A DNA stretch of 21,396 bases from Chloroflexota bacterium (GTDB lineage Bacteria; Chloroflexota; Dehalococcoidia; JACQGW01). Positions 6,706-14,414 of this stretch are shown here, one piece after another. Each line of letters starts with the position of its first letter. The first letter of the stretch is position 1. The notes under the pieces are model-generated. The model searched no databases. It saw only the letters and a list, made by a program, of their open reading frames with translations, and was not told the DNA's origin. The stretch lies in the NCBI GenBank assembly GCA_016199325.1, contig JACQGW010000025.1, forward strand, positions 1 through 21,396, read 5' to 3'. The translations under genes were made by a program, and so were the position numbers.

Positions 6706-7864
6706 ATGCGGACGCACCTACGCGGTCGGTCAGGTACGCCTCCAGCCTGTCCATCCCCCGCTCGATGTTCTCCAGCGAGGTCGCGTAGGAGAAGCGCAGG
6801 TAGCCCTCGGCGTTCGAGCCGAAGTCGATGCCCGGGGCGCAGGCGACGTGGGCGTTGCGCAGCAGCTCAAAGGCGAAGGCGAGTGAGTCCCCGGTGTAGG
6901 CGCGAACGTTCACCAGCAGGTAGAAGGCGCCGGTCGGCGGCACCGGCATCGCCAGTCCCATCCCTGCCAGCCGGTGGAGCATGGCCCGCCGTCGCTCGGC
7001 GTAGCTCTGGCGCATCCGCTCGACATCCGGTCCGGCCTGGCGGAGCGCCGCAATCGCCGCCCGCTGGACGAAGGCGCTCGCCGAGATGAAGACGTTCTGC
7101 TGGAGCTTCTGCATCGCTCGAACCAGGTCCGGCGAGGCGACGACGTAGCCGAGCCGCCAGCCCGTCATGGCGTACCGCTTGGAGAAGCCGTTCAGCACGA
7201 CAGCCCGGTCGGTGCCGGCGCACTCCAGGATCGAATGCTCCTCCCCCTCATAGGTCAGGCCGTGGTAGATCTCGTCGGAGATGACCGGCAGGCCAAGGTC
7301 GGCGACCGCCTGGAGCGCGGCGCGGTCCATGACGACGCCCGTCGGATTCGCCGGCGAGTTGACGAGGATGGCCCGTGTGCGCGGGGTCAGCCGCGCCTGG
7401 ATCGCCTCGGGCCGGAGCCGGTAGCCCTCCTCCTCGAAGGTGTCGACGAAGACCGGCACGCCGCCCGCGAAGCGGATGAAGTTCGGGTAGCAGGCATAGC
7501 ACGGATTCGACACGACGACCTCGTCGCCGGGGTTGAGCAGCGCGCCGAAGAGGAGCAGCATGGCCGGCGAGGTGCCCGACGTCACCAGCACCTGGTCGGG
7601 GTCGAACGCGGCACCGTAGCGTTCCCCGTAGTGCTCGGCGATAGCTTCGCGGAGCTCACGCAAGCCCAGGCTGTGGGTGTAGTGGGTCTCGCCGGCCCGC
7701 AGAGCGGCCTCGGCGGCCTCCCGGACGCAGGTCGGGGTATCGAAGTCGGGCTCGCCGATCTCGAAGCGCACGACGTCGATCCCCTGGCGGCGCAGCCGGT
7801 CGGCCTCTTCGAGCACCTCCATGACGAGAAACGGGCGAACGTCGAGCGTGCGTGGCATGATCAT
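6638..7864 (-). CDS. PLP-dependent class I/II aminotransferase (AspC-like fold type I)
   Basis: The 408-residue protein transfers an amino group using pyridoxal phosphate. Visible landmarks are the N-terminal RFEIGEPDFDTP, the PLP-contacting Asn173 in NSPANPTG, Asp197 and Tyr200 in ISDEIYHGL, and the PLP lysine Lys229 in NGFSKRYAMTGWRLGY. The C-terminal substrate-carboxylate Arg is in YLRFSYA. The amino-acid substrate cannot be told from sequence. The ATG at 7864 has GGAG seven bases upstream; an in-frame ATG at 7858 is possible. It lies 22 bases after the MFS gene, so the two are likely co-transcribed. The final residues after about LTDRV (notably SNQRSVSGDFTGVACAERSLC, 21 residues: SNQRSVS then DFTGVACAERSLC) are encoded by dispersed-repeat DNA and are probably not part of the ancestral protein. 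Confidence 0.95.
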   Translation of the reverse strand: MIMPRTLDVRPFLVMEVLEEADRLRRQGIDVVRFEIGEPDFDTPTCVREAAEAALRAGETHYTHSLGLRELREAIAEHYGERYGAAFDPDQVLVTSGTSPAMLLLFGALLNPGDEVVVSNPCYACYPNFIRFAGGVPVFVDTFEEEGYRLRPEAIQARLTPRTRAILVNSPANPTGVVMDRAALQAVADLGLPVISDEIYHGLTYEGEEHSILECAGTDRAVVLNGFSKRYAMTGWRLGYVVASPDLVRAMQKLQQNVFISASAFVQRAAIAALRQAGPDVERMRQSYAERRRAMLHRLAGMGLAMPVPPTGAFYLLVNVRAYTGDSLAFAFELLRNAHVACAPGIDFGSNAEGYLRFSYATSLENIERGMDRLEAYLTDRVGASAFSNQRSVSGDFTGVACAERSLC

Positions 7865-7886
7865 CGGGCGACTCCAGGCAAGTATC

Positions 7887-9215
7887 CTACCGGTTCCGCG
7901 CGGCGTATCCGACCACAAAGCCGGCCAGGGATAGCGCGCTGATGCCGAAGAAGGCGGCGTGTGGCTCGCCGGCCCGGTCCACCAGCACGCCCAACAGGAT
8001 CGGCACCAGGAACGCGCCGACAAAGTATAGCCCGTTGGCGACCCCGGTTGCAGTTCCCTGAAAGCGCTGCTCGAACTGCTGAACGGCCAGGGGGATGCCG
8101 TTGAGGTAGCCGGACCCGGCAACGGCGAACAGGATCATGAAGGCGGCGAGGCCCGCGTCCGGCAGCCGAGGCGCCAGCGCGACGAAGGCGAGTGCCAGCC
8201 CTGCCTGGCCGAGCGCCCCGGTCAGGAAGATCGGCCATCGGCCGAGCCGATCGCTCAACAGGCCGGTGAGCACGATCACGACGATTCCCGAGGCCGGCAT
8301 GAGGCTGATGAGGGCGCCGGCCTCGGTAGCCGGCCGGCTCAGCTCGACCATCAGGTAGGTCGGCGTCCAGGCGATCAGTCCATGATAGCTGCCGTAGTAC
8401 AGGGCGGAGGCAGCGCCGGCGACCCAGATTCCCCGGTCGCCGAGGACGCGGCGCAGGGAGTCCCGCACCGGTGGAGCCGACCGCTTCGTCGTCGGCCGGC
8501 CGGTCGTGAGGCCCACATCCTCCGGGCGGTCGGCGTACAGAAGCGCAAAGAGGAGCAGGACGAACGGCAAGGTGAGCGCGGCGATGGAATAGCCAAGCCG
8601 CCAGCCCATCGCCGTCGAGAGCACTGGGACGAGCGCCAGTGCCAGCGTGCCGCCAATCGACGAGCCGACCATGAGAACGCCCATTCCCGTGGAGGCACGA
8701 TTGCTGGGCAGCCAGGCCGAGATCAGGCGCATCCCTGGCACGGCAACGGCCGAAGCGCCCAGACCGACCAGGAGCCGAGCCGCCAAGCCAAAGGCGTAGC
8801 TATTGGTGAACGGGGTGAACGCTGCGCCGGCGGTGAAGGCGCCGAGCGAGACCAGGGCGACACGGCGGGCGCCGAAGCGATCAGTCAGCAGGCCGACGGG
8901 GATCTGCATGAGCCCGTACGTCAGGGCAAACGCCGAGAGGAGGCTCTGGGCCAGGCTGTAGCTGAGCGACAGCTCAGCACGGAGCGTCGGGATGAGCGTG
9001 GCGAAGAAGTTGGCATGGAAGATGACCTCAATCGCACCGAGACCGCTGAGGGCCGCCACAATCCAGCCGTAGTGGGGGCCGGCGCGCTTCGCCAGGCGAT
9101 GGGCAACCGGCAGAGCCGGTCGAGCGGTCGACCGGATGGGATCCCCCGTCGGGGTGCCGATCCCGCTGCCTGCCGAGCCCGGCAGCGGCTGTCCCGCAGA
9201 TTGCACGCCGTCCAC
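7887..9215 (-). CDS. Major facilitator superfamily transporter
   Basis: The 442-residue integral membrane protein has about 12 hydrophobic segments in two halves separated by a polar loop near residues 215-245. Motif A appears in the first half as GLLTDRFGARRV and in weaker form in the second half as GLLSDRLGRWP. Such proteins move small solutes using ion gradients; the substrate is not predictable, and its pairing with an aminotransferase hints at an organic or amino acid. I place the start at GTG 9215, not the farther upstream TTG at 9251, because the upstream codons coincide with a -35/-10 promoter pair whose start point would fall almost on this GTG. GTG 9206 is a further alternative. The first 45 or so residues before the first membrane helix are low-complexity. 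Confidence 0.92.
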   Translation of the reverse strand: MDGVQSAGQPLPGSAGSGIGTPTGDPIRSTARPALPVAHRLAKRAGPHYGWIVAALSGLGAIEVIFHANFFATLIPTLRAELSLSYSLAQSLLSAFALTYGLMQIPVGLLTDRFGARRVALVSLGAFTAGAAFTPFTNSYAFGLAARLLVGLGASAVAVPGMRLISAWLPSNRASTGMGVLMVGSSIGGTLALALVPVLSTAMGWRLGYSIAALTLPFVLLLFALLYADRPEDVGLTTGRPTTKRSAPPVRDSLRRVLGDRGIWVAGAASALYYGSYHGLIAWTPTYLMVELSRPATEAGALISLMPASGIVVIVLTGLLSDRLGRWPIFLTGALGQAGLALAFVALAPRLPDAGLAAFMILFAVAGSGYLNGIPLAVQQFEQRFQGTATGVANGLYFVGAFLVPILLGVLVDRAGEPHAAFFGISALSLAGFVVGYAARNR

Positions 9216-9222
9216 TCGGCGG

Positions 9223-9251
9223 ATTGTACCACCGGACGATCGATCGGGCAA
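9223..9251 (-). promoter_or_regulatory. Predicted promoter of the MFS-aminotransferase operon (leaderless)
   Basis: On the minus strand, TTGCCC (9251-9246) and TACAAT (9228-9223) are separated by 17 bases. The predicted start point, about seven bases after the -10 box, coincides with GTG 9215, so the transcript would be leaderless or nearly so. No Shine-Dalgarno sequence precedes this GTG. Confidence 0.6.
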
Positions 9252-9271
9252 CGCGCGTCGTGGTGAGCGGG

Positions 9272-9427
9272 CAGCCGTCAGCGGTCAGCCATCAGCCATC
9301 AGCGGTCAGCAGACCGACGATTCGGCAAGATCACCGCTGGCGCGATCGATCGTATGCAACTGTATGCCGACTGCTGACGGCTGACCGCTGACTGCCGACT
9401 GCTGACCGCTGACCGCTGACCGCCGAC
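9272..9427. repeat. Inverted array of CAGCGGTCAGC-type units, copy 2
   Basis: The left array (9272-9320) repeats words such as GTCAGCGGTCAGC and CATCAGC. The right array (about 9366-9427) carries the complementary words GCTGACC, CTGCTGACGGCTGACC and CGCTGACCGC. They could fold into a long cruciform around a core containing GATCGATCG and ATGCAAC. The array fills the divergent gap between the MFS gene and murI. It shares its core with the copy at 6631-6705. Confidence 0.9.
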
Positions 9428-9437
9428 GTGGTACACT
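9409..9437 (+). promoter_or_regulatory. Possible murI promoter with repeat-derived -35 box
   Basis: TACACT (9432-9437) fits a -10 box, and CTGACC (9409-9414) lies 17 bases upstream as a weak -35 box. The -35 candidate is part of the dispersed repeat array. The start point would be near 9444, about 14 bases before the murI ATG and just before its ribosome site. Confidence 0.4.
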
Positions 9438-9457
9438 GATCGGTGCTGGAGGAACTC

Positions 9458-10264
9458 ATGAGCGACGACCGACCGATTGGCGTGTTCGATTCTGGAATGG
9501 GCGGGCTTTCGATCCTGCGCGAGATCCGCCGCCTCCTGGCTGTGGAAGAGGCGATCTACTTAGCCGACACCGCCCACTGTCCCTACGGCCCGCGGCCGGC
9601 CGCGGAGGTCCGGGCGCTGGCGCACGCCATCACCAGGGAGCTCCTGGACCGCGGCGCCAAGCTGATCGTCGTCGCCTGCAACACCGCCTCGATCGCCGCG
9701 CTGGCCAGCCTGCGGGCGTCCTTCCCGGTCCCGTTCGTCGGGGTCGTGCCGGCGGTGAAGCCGGCGGCGACGCGGACGCGGCGGCAACGGATCGGCGTGC
9801 TGGCGACGGCCGGCACCCTGGCCGGCAGCGTCTTCGACGACCTGGTCATCCGGTTCGCGGCCGGCGTCGAGGTCATCCGCGTCCCGGCGCCGGGCATGGT
9901 CGACCTCGTCGAGCGCGGCGTCGTGGCCGGTGCCGAAGCCGAGCAGGTCTGTGCGGAATACGTCAGACCGCTGATCGACGTCGGGGTTGACACCCTGGTC
10001 CTCGGGTGCAGCCATTTCCCGTTCCTCCGGTCGGTCATCGCCAACCTGGCCGGGCCCGACGTCGAGATCGTGGATACGGGCGAGCCGGTGGCCCGGCAGG
10101 TGGCGCGGATTCTCGACGCCAACAACCTCCGCTGCCACCGTGAGCGAGCCGGCCGCCTGACGCTGCTCACGACGGGCGCGGTCGAGCCCTTCGCCGCGCT
10201 GGCCCCGCTCCTCATGGACGAGCCCGCGGCCGAGATCGGGCGGGTCGAGGTGGGTGAGGGGTGA
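9458..10264 (+). CDS. murI: Glutamate racemase
   Basis: The 268-residue enzyme interconverts L- and D-glutamate to supply D-glutamate for peptidoglycan; it acts in the cytoplasm. The N-terminal motif IGVFDSGMGGLS (Asp11, Ser12) is diagnostic. The two catalytic cysteines are Cys74 in VVACNTAS and Cys184 in VLGCSHFPFL. The YLADTAHCPYGPR motif lies between. GGAGGA at 9448-9453 sits at proper distance from the ATG at 9458; an in-frame GTG at 9443 would add five residues and lies on the wrong side of the ribosome site. A heptamer repeat array starts one base after its stop. It stands alone, divergent from the MFS operon. Confidence 0.98.
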   Translation: MSDDRPIGVFDSGMGGLSILREIRRLLAVEEAIYLADTAHCPYGPRPAAEVRALAHAITRELLDRGAKLIVVACNTASIAALASLRASFPVPFVGVVPAVKPAATRTRRQRIGVLATAGTLAGSVFDDLVIRFAAGVEVIRVPAPGMVDLVERGVVAGAEAEQVCAEYVRPLIDVGVDTLVLGCSHFPFLRSVIANLAGPDVEIVDTGEPVARQVARILDANNLRCHRERAGRLTLLTTGAVEPFAALAPLLMDEPAAEIGRVEVGEG

Positions 10265-10265
10265 G

Positions 10266-10377
10266 GCGTCATACGTCATACGTCATTGTCATGCGCAGTG
10301 CGTCACGGGTCACGACGATGGACGGGGGTGATGGGTGACGCATGACGCATGACGGGACAAGTGCCATGACGCATGAA
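10266..10377. repeat. Heptamer repeat (GCGTCAT/ACGTCAT) inverted array, copy 1
   Basis: Three direct heptamers (GCGTCAT, ACGTCAT, ACGTCAT) at 10266-10286 continue as degenerate GTCATGC and GTCACG words. From about 10334 the complementary words GTGACGC, ATGACGC, ATGACGG and again ATGACGC (10366-10372) appear. The array begins one base after the murI stop and could act as a hairpin at its 3' end. A related array lies at 17829. Confidence 0.85.
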
Positions 10378-10441
10378 GGCCCGCAACTTCGTATGTCTGC
10401 CAGACAAACTTATCCACTCCGAAATCGGGCTGAATCGGGGA

Positions 10442-10470
10442 TTGACAGCGGCTGATCGACCCGCTATACT
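10442..10470 (+). promoter_or_regulatory. Strong sigma-70-type promoter of the ROK regulator gene
   Basis: TTGACA (10442-10447) matches the -35 consensus fully, and TATACT (10465-10470) matches five of six -10 positions, with a 17-base spacer. Transcription should start near 10477, inside the palindrome described at 10475-10497. It probably drives the regulator and possibly the whole downstream cluster. Confidence 0.85.
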
Positions 10471-10474
10471 CGCT

Positions 10475-10497
10475 GTTAGTTCATCAGTCGAACAAAG
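10475..10497. promoter_or_regulatory. Palindromic operator candidate for the ROK regulator
   Basis: GTTAGTTC (10475-10482) and GAACAAAG (10490-10497) form an inverted repeat with six of eight positions paired across a seven-base spacer. The TTAGTT/GAACAAA character resembles operators of XylR-type ROK repressors. The palindrome covers the predicted transcription start, an ideal place for autorepression. Confidence 0.6.
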
Positions 10498-10506
10498 CGG
10501 GAGGCG

Positions 10507-11730
10507 ATGGAGGGGTTGCGGGTCGACGCTCGTGTCGCGCGGGAGCTCAACCAGGCGATGGTCTTCGACCTCGTCCGGGCCCGGCGGATCGTGTCCCGGA
10601 CCGGCCTCGTGCGCGAGACCGGTCTGAGCAAAGCGACGGTCTCCGACATCGTCGATCATTTCCTCCATGAGGGCTTTGTGCGGGACCTCGGGCCGGATGA
10701 GTCCACCGGCGGCCGTCGCCCCATGCTTCTCGAATTCGATCCCCGCGCTCGGCTCACCATGGGCGTCGAGCTCGGCGCCACGAGCTGCTGCGCCGTTCTC
10801 ACCGATCTGAACGCCAATCCGATTCGGTCGCGCGCTGCCTCGATCCGGGCGGTTTCGGCCGAGGACGCGCTCGCTACGGCCACCGCGCTCATCGCCGAGG
10901 TCATGGCCGACGTCCCGCCCGGGATCCTCCTGGGGATCGGTGTGGGCACGCCCGGCGTCGTCGACTCCGAATCCGGCACCATCCGGATGGCGCACGACCT
11001 CGGCTGGCGGGACGTCCCGGTCGGATCGATCGTCGCCGAGCGGTTCGGGAGCAGAGTAGCCGTCGTCAATCGCGCCAAGGCCGCGGCGCTCGGCGAGGCC
11101 TGGTGCGGCGCCGGGCAGGACGTCGACAATCTCGTCTACGTCTCGCTCAGCACCGGCATCGCCGCCGGGATTGTCGTGGGCCGGCGGCTCTACCAGGGGG
11201 TCTCCATGAGCGACGGCGAGCTGGGGCACGTCACGGTGCTCCCGAATGGGCCGCTCTGCCGCTGCGGCAACCGCGGCTGCCTGGAGGCGCTGGCGGCGGG
11301 CCCTGCCGTGGTCGCCCGCATCCGCGAGGAGCTGCGGGCCGGCCATGCCAGCGCGCTGGCCGAGAGCAACAGCGACCTCCTCACGCTGGAGACGATCGCC
11401 GACGCGGCCCGCGGCGACGACCCGCTGGTGCTGGACGTGCTCAGCGAGGTCGCCGAATACGTCGGCATCGCTACGGCCAACGTCATCAACGTCCTCAATC
11501 CAGGCATGCTCATCCTGGGCGGGGGAGTCATCCGCGCGCTGCCCGCGCTCGTGCCGCTCATCCAGCGGGTGGTCCGCCGGCGCACGATGCCGGTGCCCTT
11601 CGGCGCCGTCCAGGTGGTGCCCTCGCACCTGGGGGCGGAGGCCGTTCCGGTGGGTGCGGCGGCCTTTCTGCTCAGCCAGGTGTCGGTCGTAGGGAGCGCG
11701 CGCGTCCGTCCGGTCGTTGTGCGAGCTTAA
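10507..11730 (+). CDS. ROK-family transcriptional regulator (NagC/XylR type)
   Basis: The 407-residue protein is a sugar-responsive DNA-binding regulator. Residues about 12-62 are a winged helix-turn-helix (TGLSKATVSDIVDHFLHEGF). The rest is an ROK sugar-kinase-like domain with phosphate-loop-like VELGAT and GTPGVVD. The ROK zinc site is intact: His241 in GELGH and Cys251, Cys253 and Cys258 in LCRCGNRGC. Kinases of this family have an Asn-Asp catalytic pair before AxAAALGE, but here the position reads Asn188-Arg189, so it should bind but not phosphorylate its ligand. The ribosome site GGGAGG is only two bases from the ATG, which is short. It leads the ABC-transporter and CoA-enzyme cluster and is likely its repressor. 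Confidence 0.95.
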   Translation: MEGLRVDARVARELNQAMVFDLVRARRIVSRTGLVRETGLSKATVSDIVDHFLHEGFVRDLGPDESTGGRRPMLLEFDPRARLTMGVELGATSCCAVLTDLNANPIRSRAASIRAVSAEDALATATALIAEVMADVPPGILLGIGVGTPGVVDSESGTIRMAHDLGWRDVPVGSIVAERFGSRVAVVNRAKAAALGEAWCGAGQDVDNLVYVSLSTGIAAGIVVGRRLYQGVSMSDGELGHVTVLPNGPLCRCGNRGCLEALAAGPAVVARIREELRAGHASALAESNSDLLTLETIADAARGDDPLVLDVLSEVAEYVGIATANVINVLNPGMLILGGGVIRALPALVPLIQRVVRRRTMPVPFGAVQVVPSHLGAEAVPVGAAAFLLSQVSVVGSARVRPVVVRA

Positions 11731-11800
11731 CCGCTCGCCGAGACAGTCGTCGTTGCTGCCATTGGTACCAGGCCAGGAGCCTGAGAGAAAGGAGATCAGC

Positions 11801-13249
11801 ATGGCAATCCCCCATGATCCCCGTACCCAGCGCGTCGATCGGCGGACGTTCCTCCGTGCCCTGACCCTCGTCGTCGGCGGAATTCCGCTGCTGGCGGCCT
11901 GTGGACAGCCGCCTTCGGCGCAGAGGCCGCCGGAGCCGACCCCTGCTGCCGCCAAACCAACCGAGGTGAGGCCGGCGGCCGCGCCGACAAGTCCACCGGC
12001 AGCGGCCGCCCCGACGAGTGCCCCCGCGCCGGCAGCCAGCCCAACCCAGGCCGCCCCGGCGAAGGCAGGCGGGCCGCTCACCATTAAGTTCATGAACTGG
12101 TGGTGGGCCGAGGCCGGCCGCAACGATGCGATGCGCGCGATGGTCAAGAAGTTCCACGACGCGCAGAACGACATCCGCATCGAGGAGGTCGGCTTCGCCT
12201 TCTCCGACTACGCCAGCCGGGTGATGACCCAACTGGCCGGCGGCCGCCTCGACGCCGACGTCATCATCGTCGACGACGCGCTGATCATCCGGATGATCCG
12301 CAGCGGCTACCTGGAGCCGATCGACGACATCGTCGCCAAGCTCGGCATCAAGAACACCCTCATCAAGACCCACGAGTTCGTGACGGTTGGCGGGAAGCAG
12401 TACGGCATCGTCGTCGCCCAGGTGCCCTACGCCATCATCTACAACAAGGAGCTGTACGACAAGGCGGGCATCACGAAGCCGCCAGCCACCCAGGAGGAGT
12501 ACTTCACGGTCGCCAAGCAGCTCACCAGGCGGCCCGAGCAGTTCGGCCACGCCGGGCGCAACACGATGGCCGAGGCGAGCGGCTTCTGGTTCGACCTCAC
12601 CCACTGGGTCCTCGGCTACGGCGGCGTCTGGGCCAAGGCCAAGAAGCCGCTGGTCACCGAGACGCCGGTGCTCAACGCCGTCAAGGCCTACAAGCGGCTC
12701 TACGACGAGGCGATGCCCCAGGGAGCAACGGCTTCAACCTATCGCCGGATGGCGGGGGAGGGCAAGATCGGCCAGTACATCGACAATTCGGCGAACATCG
12801 GCAACATCAGGGCGGTCGACCCGAACATCCTGCCGAAGATCTTCACGGCGCCGCCGCCCTGGGAGAACCGCCGGTCCGGAACCCCGCCGGCGTTCGGCGC
12901 CGTCTACGCCGGCTCGAAGAACAAGGACGCCGGCAAGCTCTGGTGGGAGTTCTTCTTCAAGAAGGAGAACTTTCAGCAATGGGCCGAGCTGGCGTTGGAC
13001 ATCATTGGGCCCTACGATGGAGCCGTCCGGCCGGAGTACCTCAAGGGGCTGCACTGGTCCACCGGCTATCTCGGCGCACAGGGGATGGTCTTCGCTCAGG
13101 CCATCGAGGGGTTCGAGGCGAACGCTGCCGAGTTCCAGCAGACGACGCTCCGGAAGGTCTCCGAGGTGTTGACGGCGGGCAAGGCGCCGGAGCAGGCCAT
13201 GAAAGAAGCGCAGCAGGAGCTGGAGGCGCTGGCAGGCCGGATTCCGTAA
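11801..13249 (+). CDS. ABC transporter solute-binding lipoprotein (carbohydrate-type, family 1)
   Basis: The 482-residue protein is the extracytoplasmic receptor of the ABC importer. The N-terminus combines a twin-arginine-like DRRTFLRAL (Arg14, Arg15) with a hydrophobic stretch and a lipobox LLAAC ending at Cys34, so it is probably exported folded and lipid-anchored. A Pro/Ala/Thr-rich linker covers residues about 37-86. The binding domain starts near residue 87 (LTIKFMNWWW) and has the usual extracellular sugar-binding pattern, including QVPYAIIYNKELYDKAGI. AAAGGAGAT is well placed before the ATG at 11801; the frame is open upstream to 11717 without a better start. It begins 70 bases after the ROK gene. 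The substrate cannot be read from the sequence. Confidence 0.95.
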   Translation: MAIPHDPRTQRVDRRTFLRALTLVVGGIPLLAACGQPPSAQRPPEPTPAAAKPTEVRPAAAPTSPPAAAAPTSAPAPAASPTQAAPAKAGGPLTIKFMNWWWAEAGRNDAMRAMVKKFHDAQNDIRIEEVGFAFSDYASRVMTQLAGGRLDADVIIVDDALIIRMIRSGYLEPIDDIVAKLGIKNTLIKTHEFVTVGGKQYGIVVAQVPYAIIYNKELYDKAGITKPPATQEEYFTVAKQLTRRPEQFGHAGRNTMAEASGFWFDLTHWVLGYGGVWAKAKKPLVTETPVLNAVKAYKRLYDEAMPQGATASTYRRMAGEGKIGQYIDNSANIGNIRAVDPNILPKIFTAPPPWENRRSGTPPAFGAVYAGSKNKDAGKLWWEFFFKKENFQQWAELALDIIGPYDGAVRPEYLKGLHWSTGYLGAQGMVFAQAIEGFEANAAEFQQTTLRKVSEVLTAGKAPEQAMKEAQQELEALAGRIP

Positions 13250-13260
13250 CGGGGCGAGCT

Positions 13261-13344
13261 CCGTCATGCTGGGCCGCAGCGAAGCATCTCCCCGGCGCAA
13301 CGGGTCAGGCCGGGGAGATGCTTCGCTGCGGCCCAGCATGACGG
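13261..13344. repeat. Perfect 36-base inverted repeat (TCATGCTGGGCCGC family), copy 1
   Basis: The arm at 13261-13296 is the exact reverse complement of 13309-13344, separated by a 12-base loop. It starts 11 bases after the binding-protein stop and could form a very stable RNA hairpin in the transporter transcript. There is no T-run after it, so it is not a classical intrinsic terminator. A second copy with the same inner word GCCGCAGCGAAGCATCTC lies at 16557-16641. Confidence 0.97.
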
Positions 13345-13484
13345 GAGTCCACTGAAAGAAGCTGGATCGCGCGTATCCGATTGGCGGAAACACTCGTGAA
13401 ACCGGTGCTTGAATCGCGCCACAGAGCCTTTTTTCAGGGGACTCGTGACGGACGGGGACGCGACTGGCAGTGTGGAGAAGCAGG

Positions 13485-14411
13485 ATGAAAGTGAGGGCGG
13501 AGGTGGCGCAGGCTGGACCGGCGCGTCCGGTCCGGCGGCCCAATCTGTTTCCCTACTTCCTGGCGGCACCGGCGGCGCTCTACGTGGGGTTGCTGATCCT
13601 CTACCCCATCGGCCAGGGCGTCGCCACCAGCTTCACCCAGACCGAGCTGCTGTCGGCGCTGCCCCCGCGCTGGATCGGCCTCGCCAACTACCAGCGGATG
13701 CTTTCGGATGCGGGGTTCTGGCGCGCCGTCGGCACGACCCTCTGGTATACCTTCCTGGTCGTGACGACGGTGATGCTCGCCGCGCTCCTCACGGCGCTTC
13801 TCATGAACAATCGATTCCGCGGGCGGTGGCTGGCGCGCGGTGTGATCACGCTCCCCTGGGCCTTCCCCGAGGTGGCGGCGGTCCTCATCTGGACGTGGAT
13901 CTTCAGTCAGCAGTTCGGCGTCCTCAATGTCTTCGCCCGCTGGCTGCTCCCCATCCCCGACAATCTGCCCTGGCTCACCGATCCCAACCTGGCGATGTTC
14001 TCGCTCATCCTCATGACGCTCTGGAAGATCTTCCCGTTCTACAGCCTGATCCTCCTGACGGCGCTCCAGTCGGTGGAGCCGGAGCTGTACGAGGCGGCGA
14101 AGATCGACGGGGCCGGACCGCTCCAATCGTTCCGCTACGTGACGCTGCCGGGGATTGCGCCCACGCTCGGCATCCTCACCCTGCTCATCACGATCTGGTC
14201 CTTCCGCCGCTTCACGACCATCTACCTGCTGACGGGCGGCGGCCCGGCCGCCGCGACCGAGACGCTCGTCATCCGCGTGTATAATACGGCGTTCAAGTTC
14301 TGGGACCTCTCGTACGGCGCAACCCTGGGCGTTGCCGGACTGGCGCTCTCGCTCGCCATCACGACGCTCTACTTCGTCGGGCAGCGCCGCCGAGCAGGGG
14401 GGGAGGTCTGA
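13485..14411 (+). CDS. ABC transporter permease, MalF/UgpA type
   Basis: The 308-residue inner-membrane protein has about six hydrophobic helices, the first at residues about 20-45. The conserved cytoplasmic EAA loop reads EAAKIDGAGPLQSFRYVTLP, which docks onto the ATPase. GGAG lies seven bases upstream of the ATG at 13485; a GTG at 13470 would add five residues but lacks its own ribosome site. It is separated from the binding protein by 235 bases containing a perfect hairpin, and followed after three bases by the second permease. No ATPase gene is present, so a shared MsmX-like ATPase elsewhere is presumably used. Confidence 0.96.
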   Translation: MKVRAEVAQAGPARPVRRPNLFPYFLAAPAALYVGLLILYPIGQGVATSFTQTELLSALPPRWIGLANYQRMLSDAGFWRAVGTTLWYTFLVVTTVMLAALLTALLMNNRFRGRWLARGVITLPWAFPEVAAVLIWTWIFSQQFGVLNVFARWLLPIPDNLPWLTDPNLAMFSLILMTLWKIFPFYSLILLTALQSVEPELYEAAKIDGAGPLQSFRYVTLPGIAPTLGILTLLITIWSFRRFTTIYLLTGGGPAAATETLVIRVYNTAFKFWDLSYGATLGVAGLALSLAITTLYFVGQRRRAGGEV

Positions 14412-14414
14412 GCC

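Noticed and set aside
9272..9427. CRISPR array
   Set aside because: The units are about 6-12 bases, contiguous, degenerate and arranged as inverted arms, with no regular unique spacers and no cas genes.
10303..12180. A minus-strand open frame of 625 codons opposite the ROK regulator and binding protein
   Set aside because: It is the codon mirror of two clear genes, with no family resemblance.
13261..13344. Intrinsic transcription terminator after the binding-protein gene
   Set aside because: The hairpin is perfect, but it is followed by GAGTCC instead of a T-run, and the permeases of the same transporter lie just downstream.
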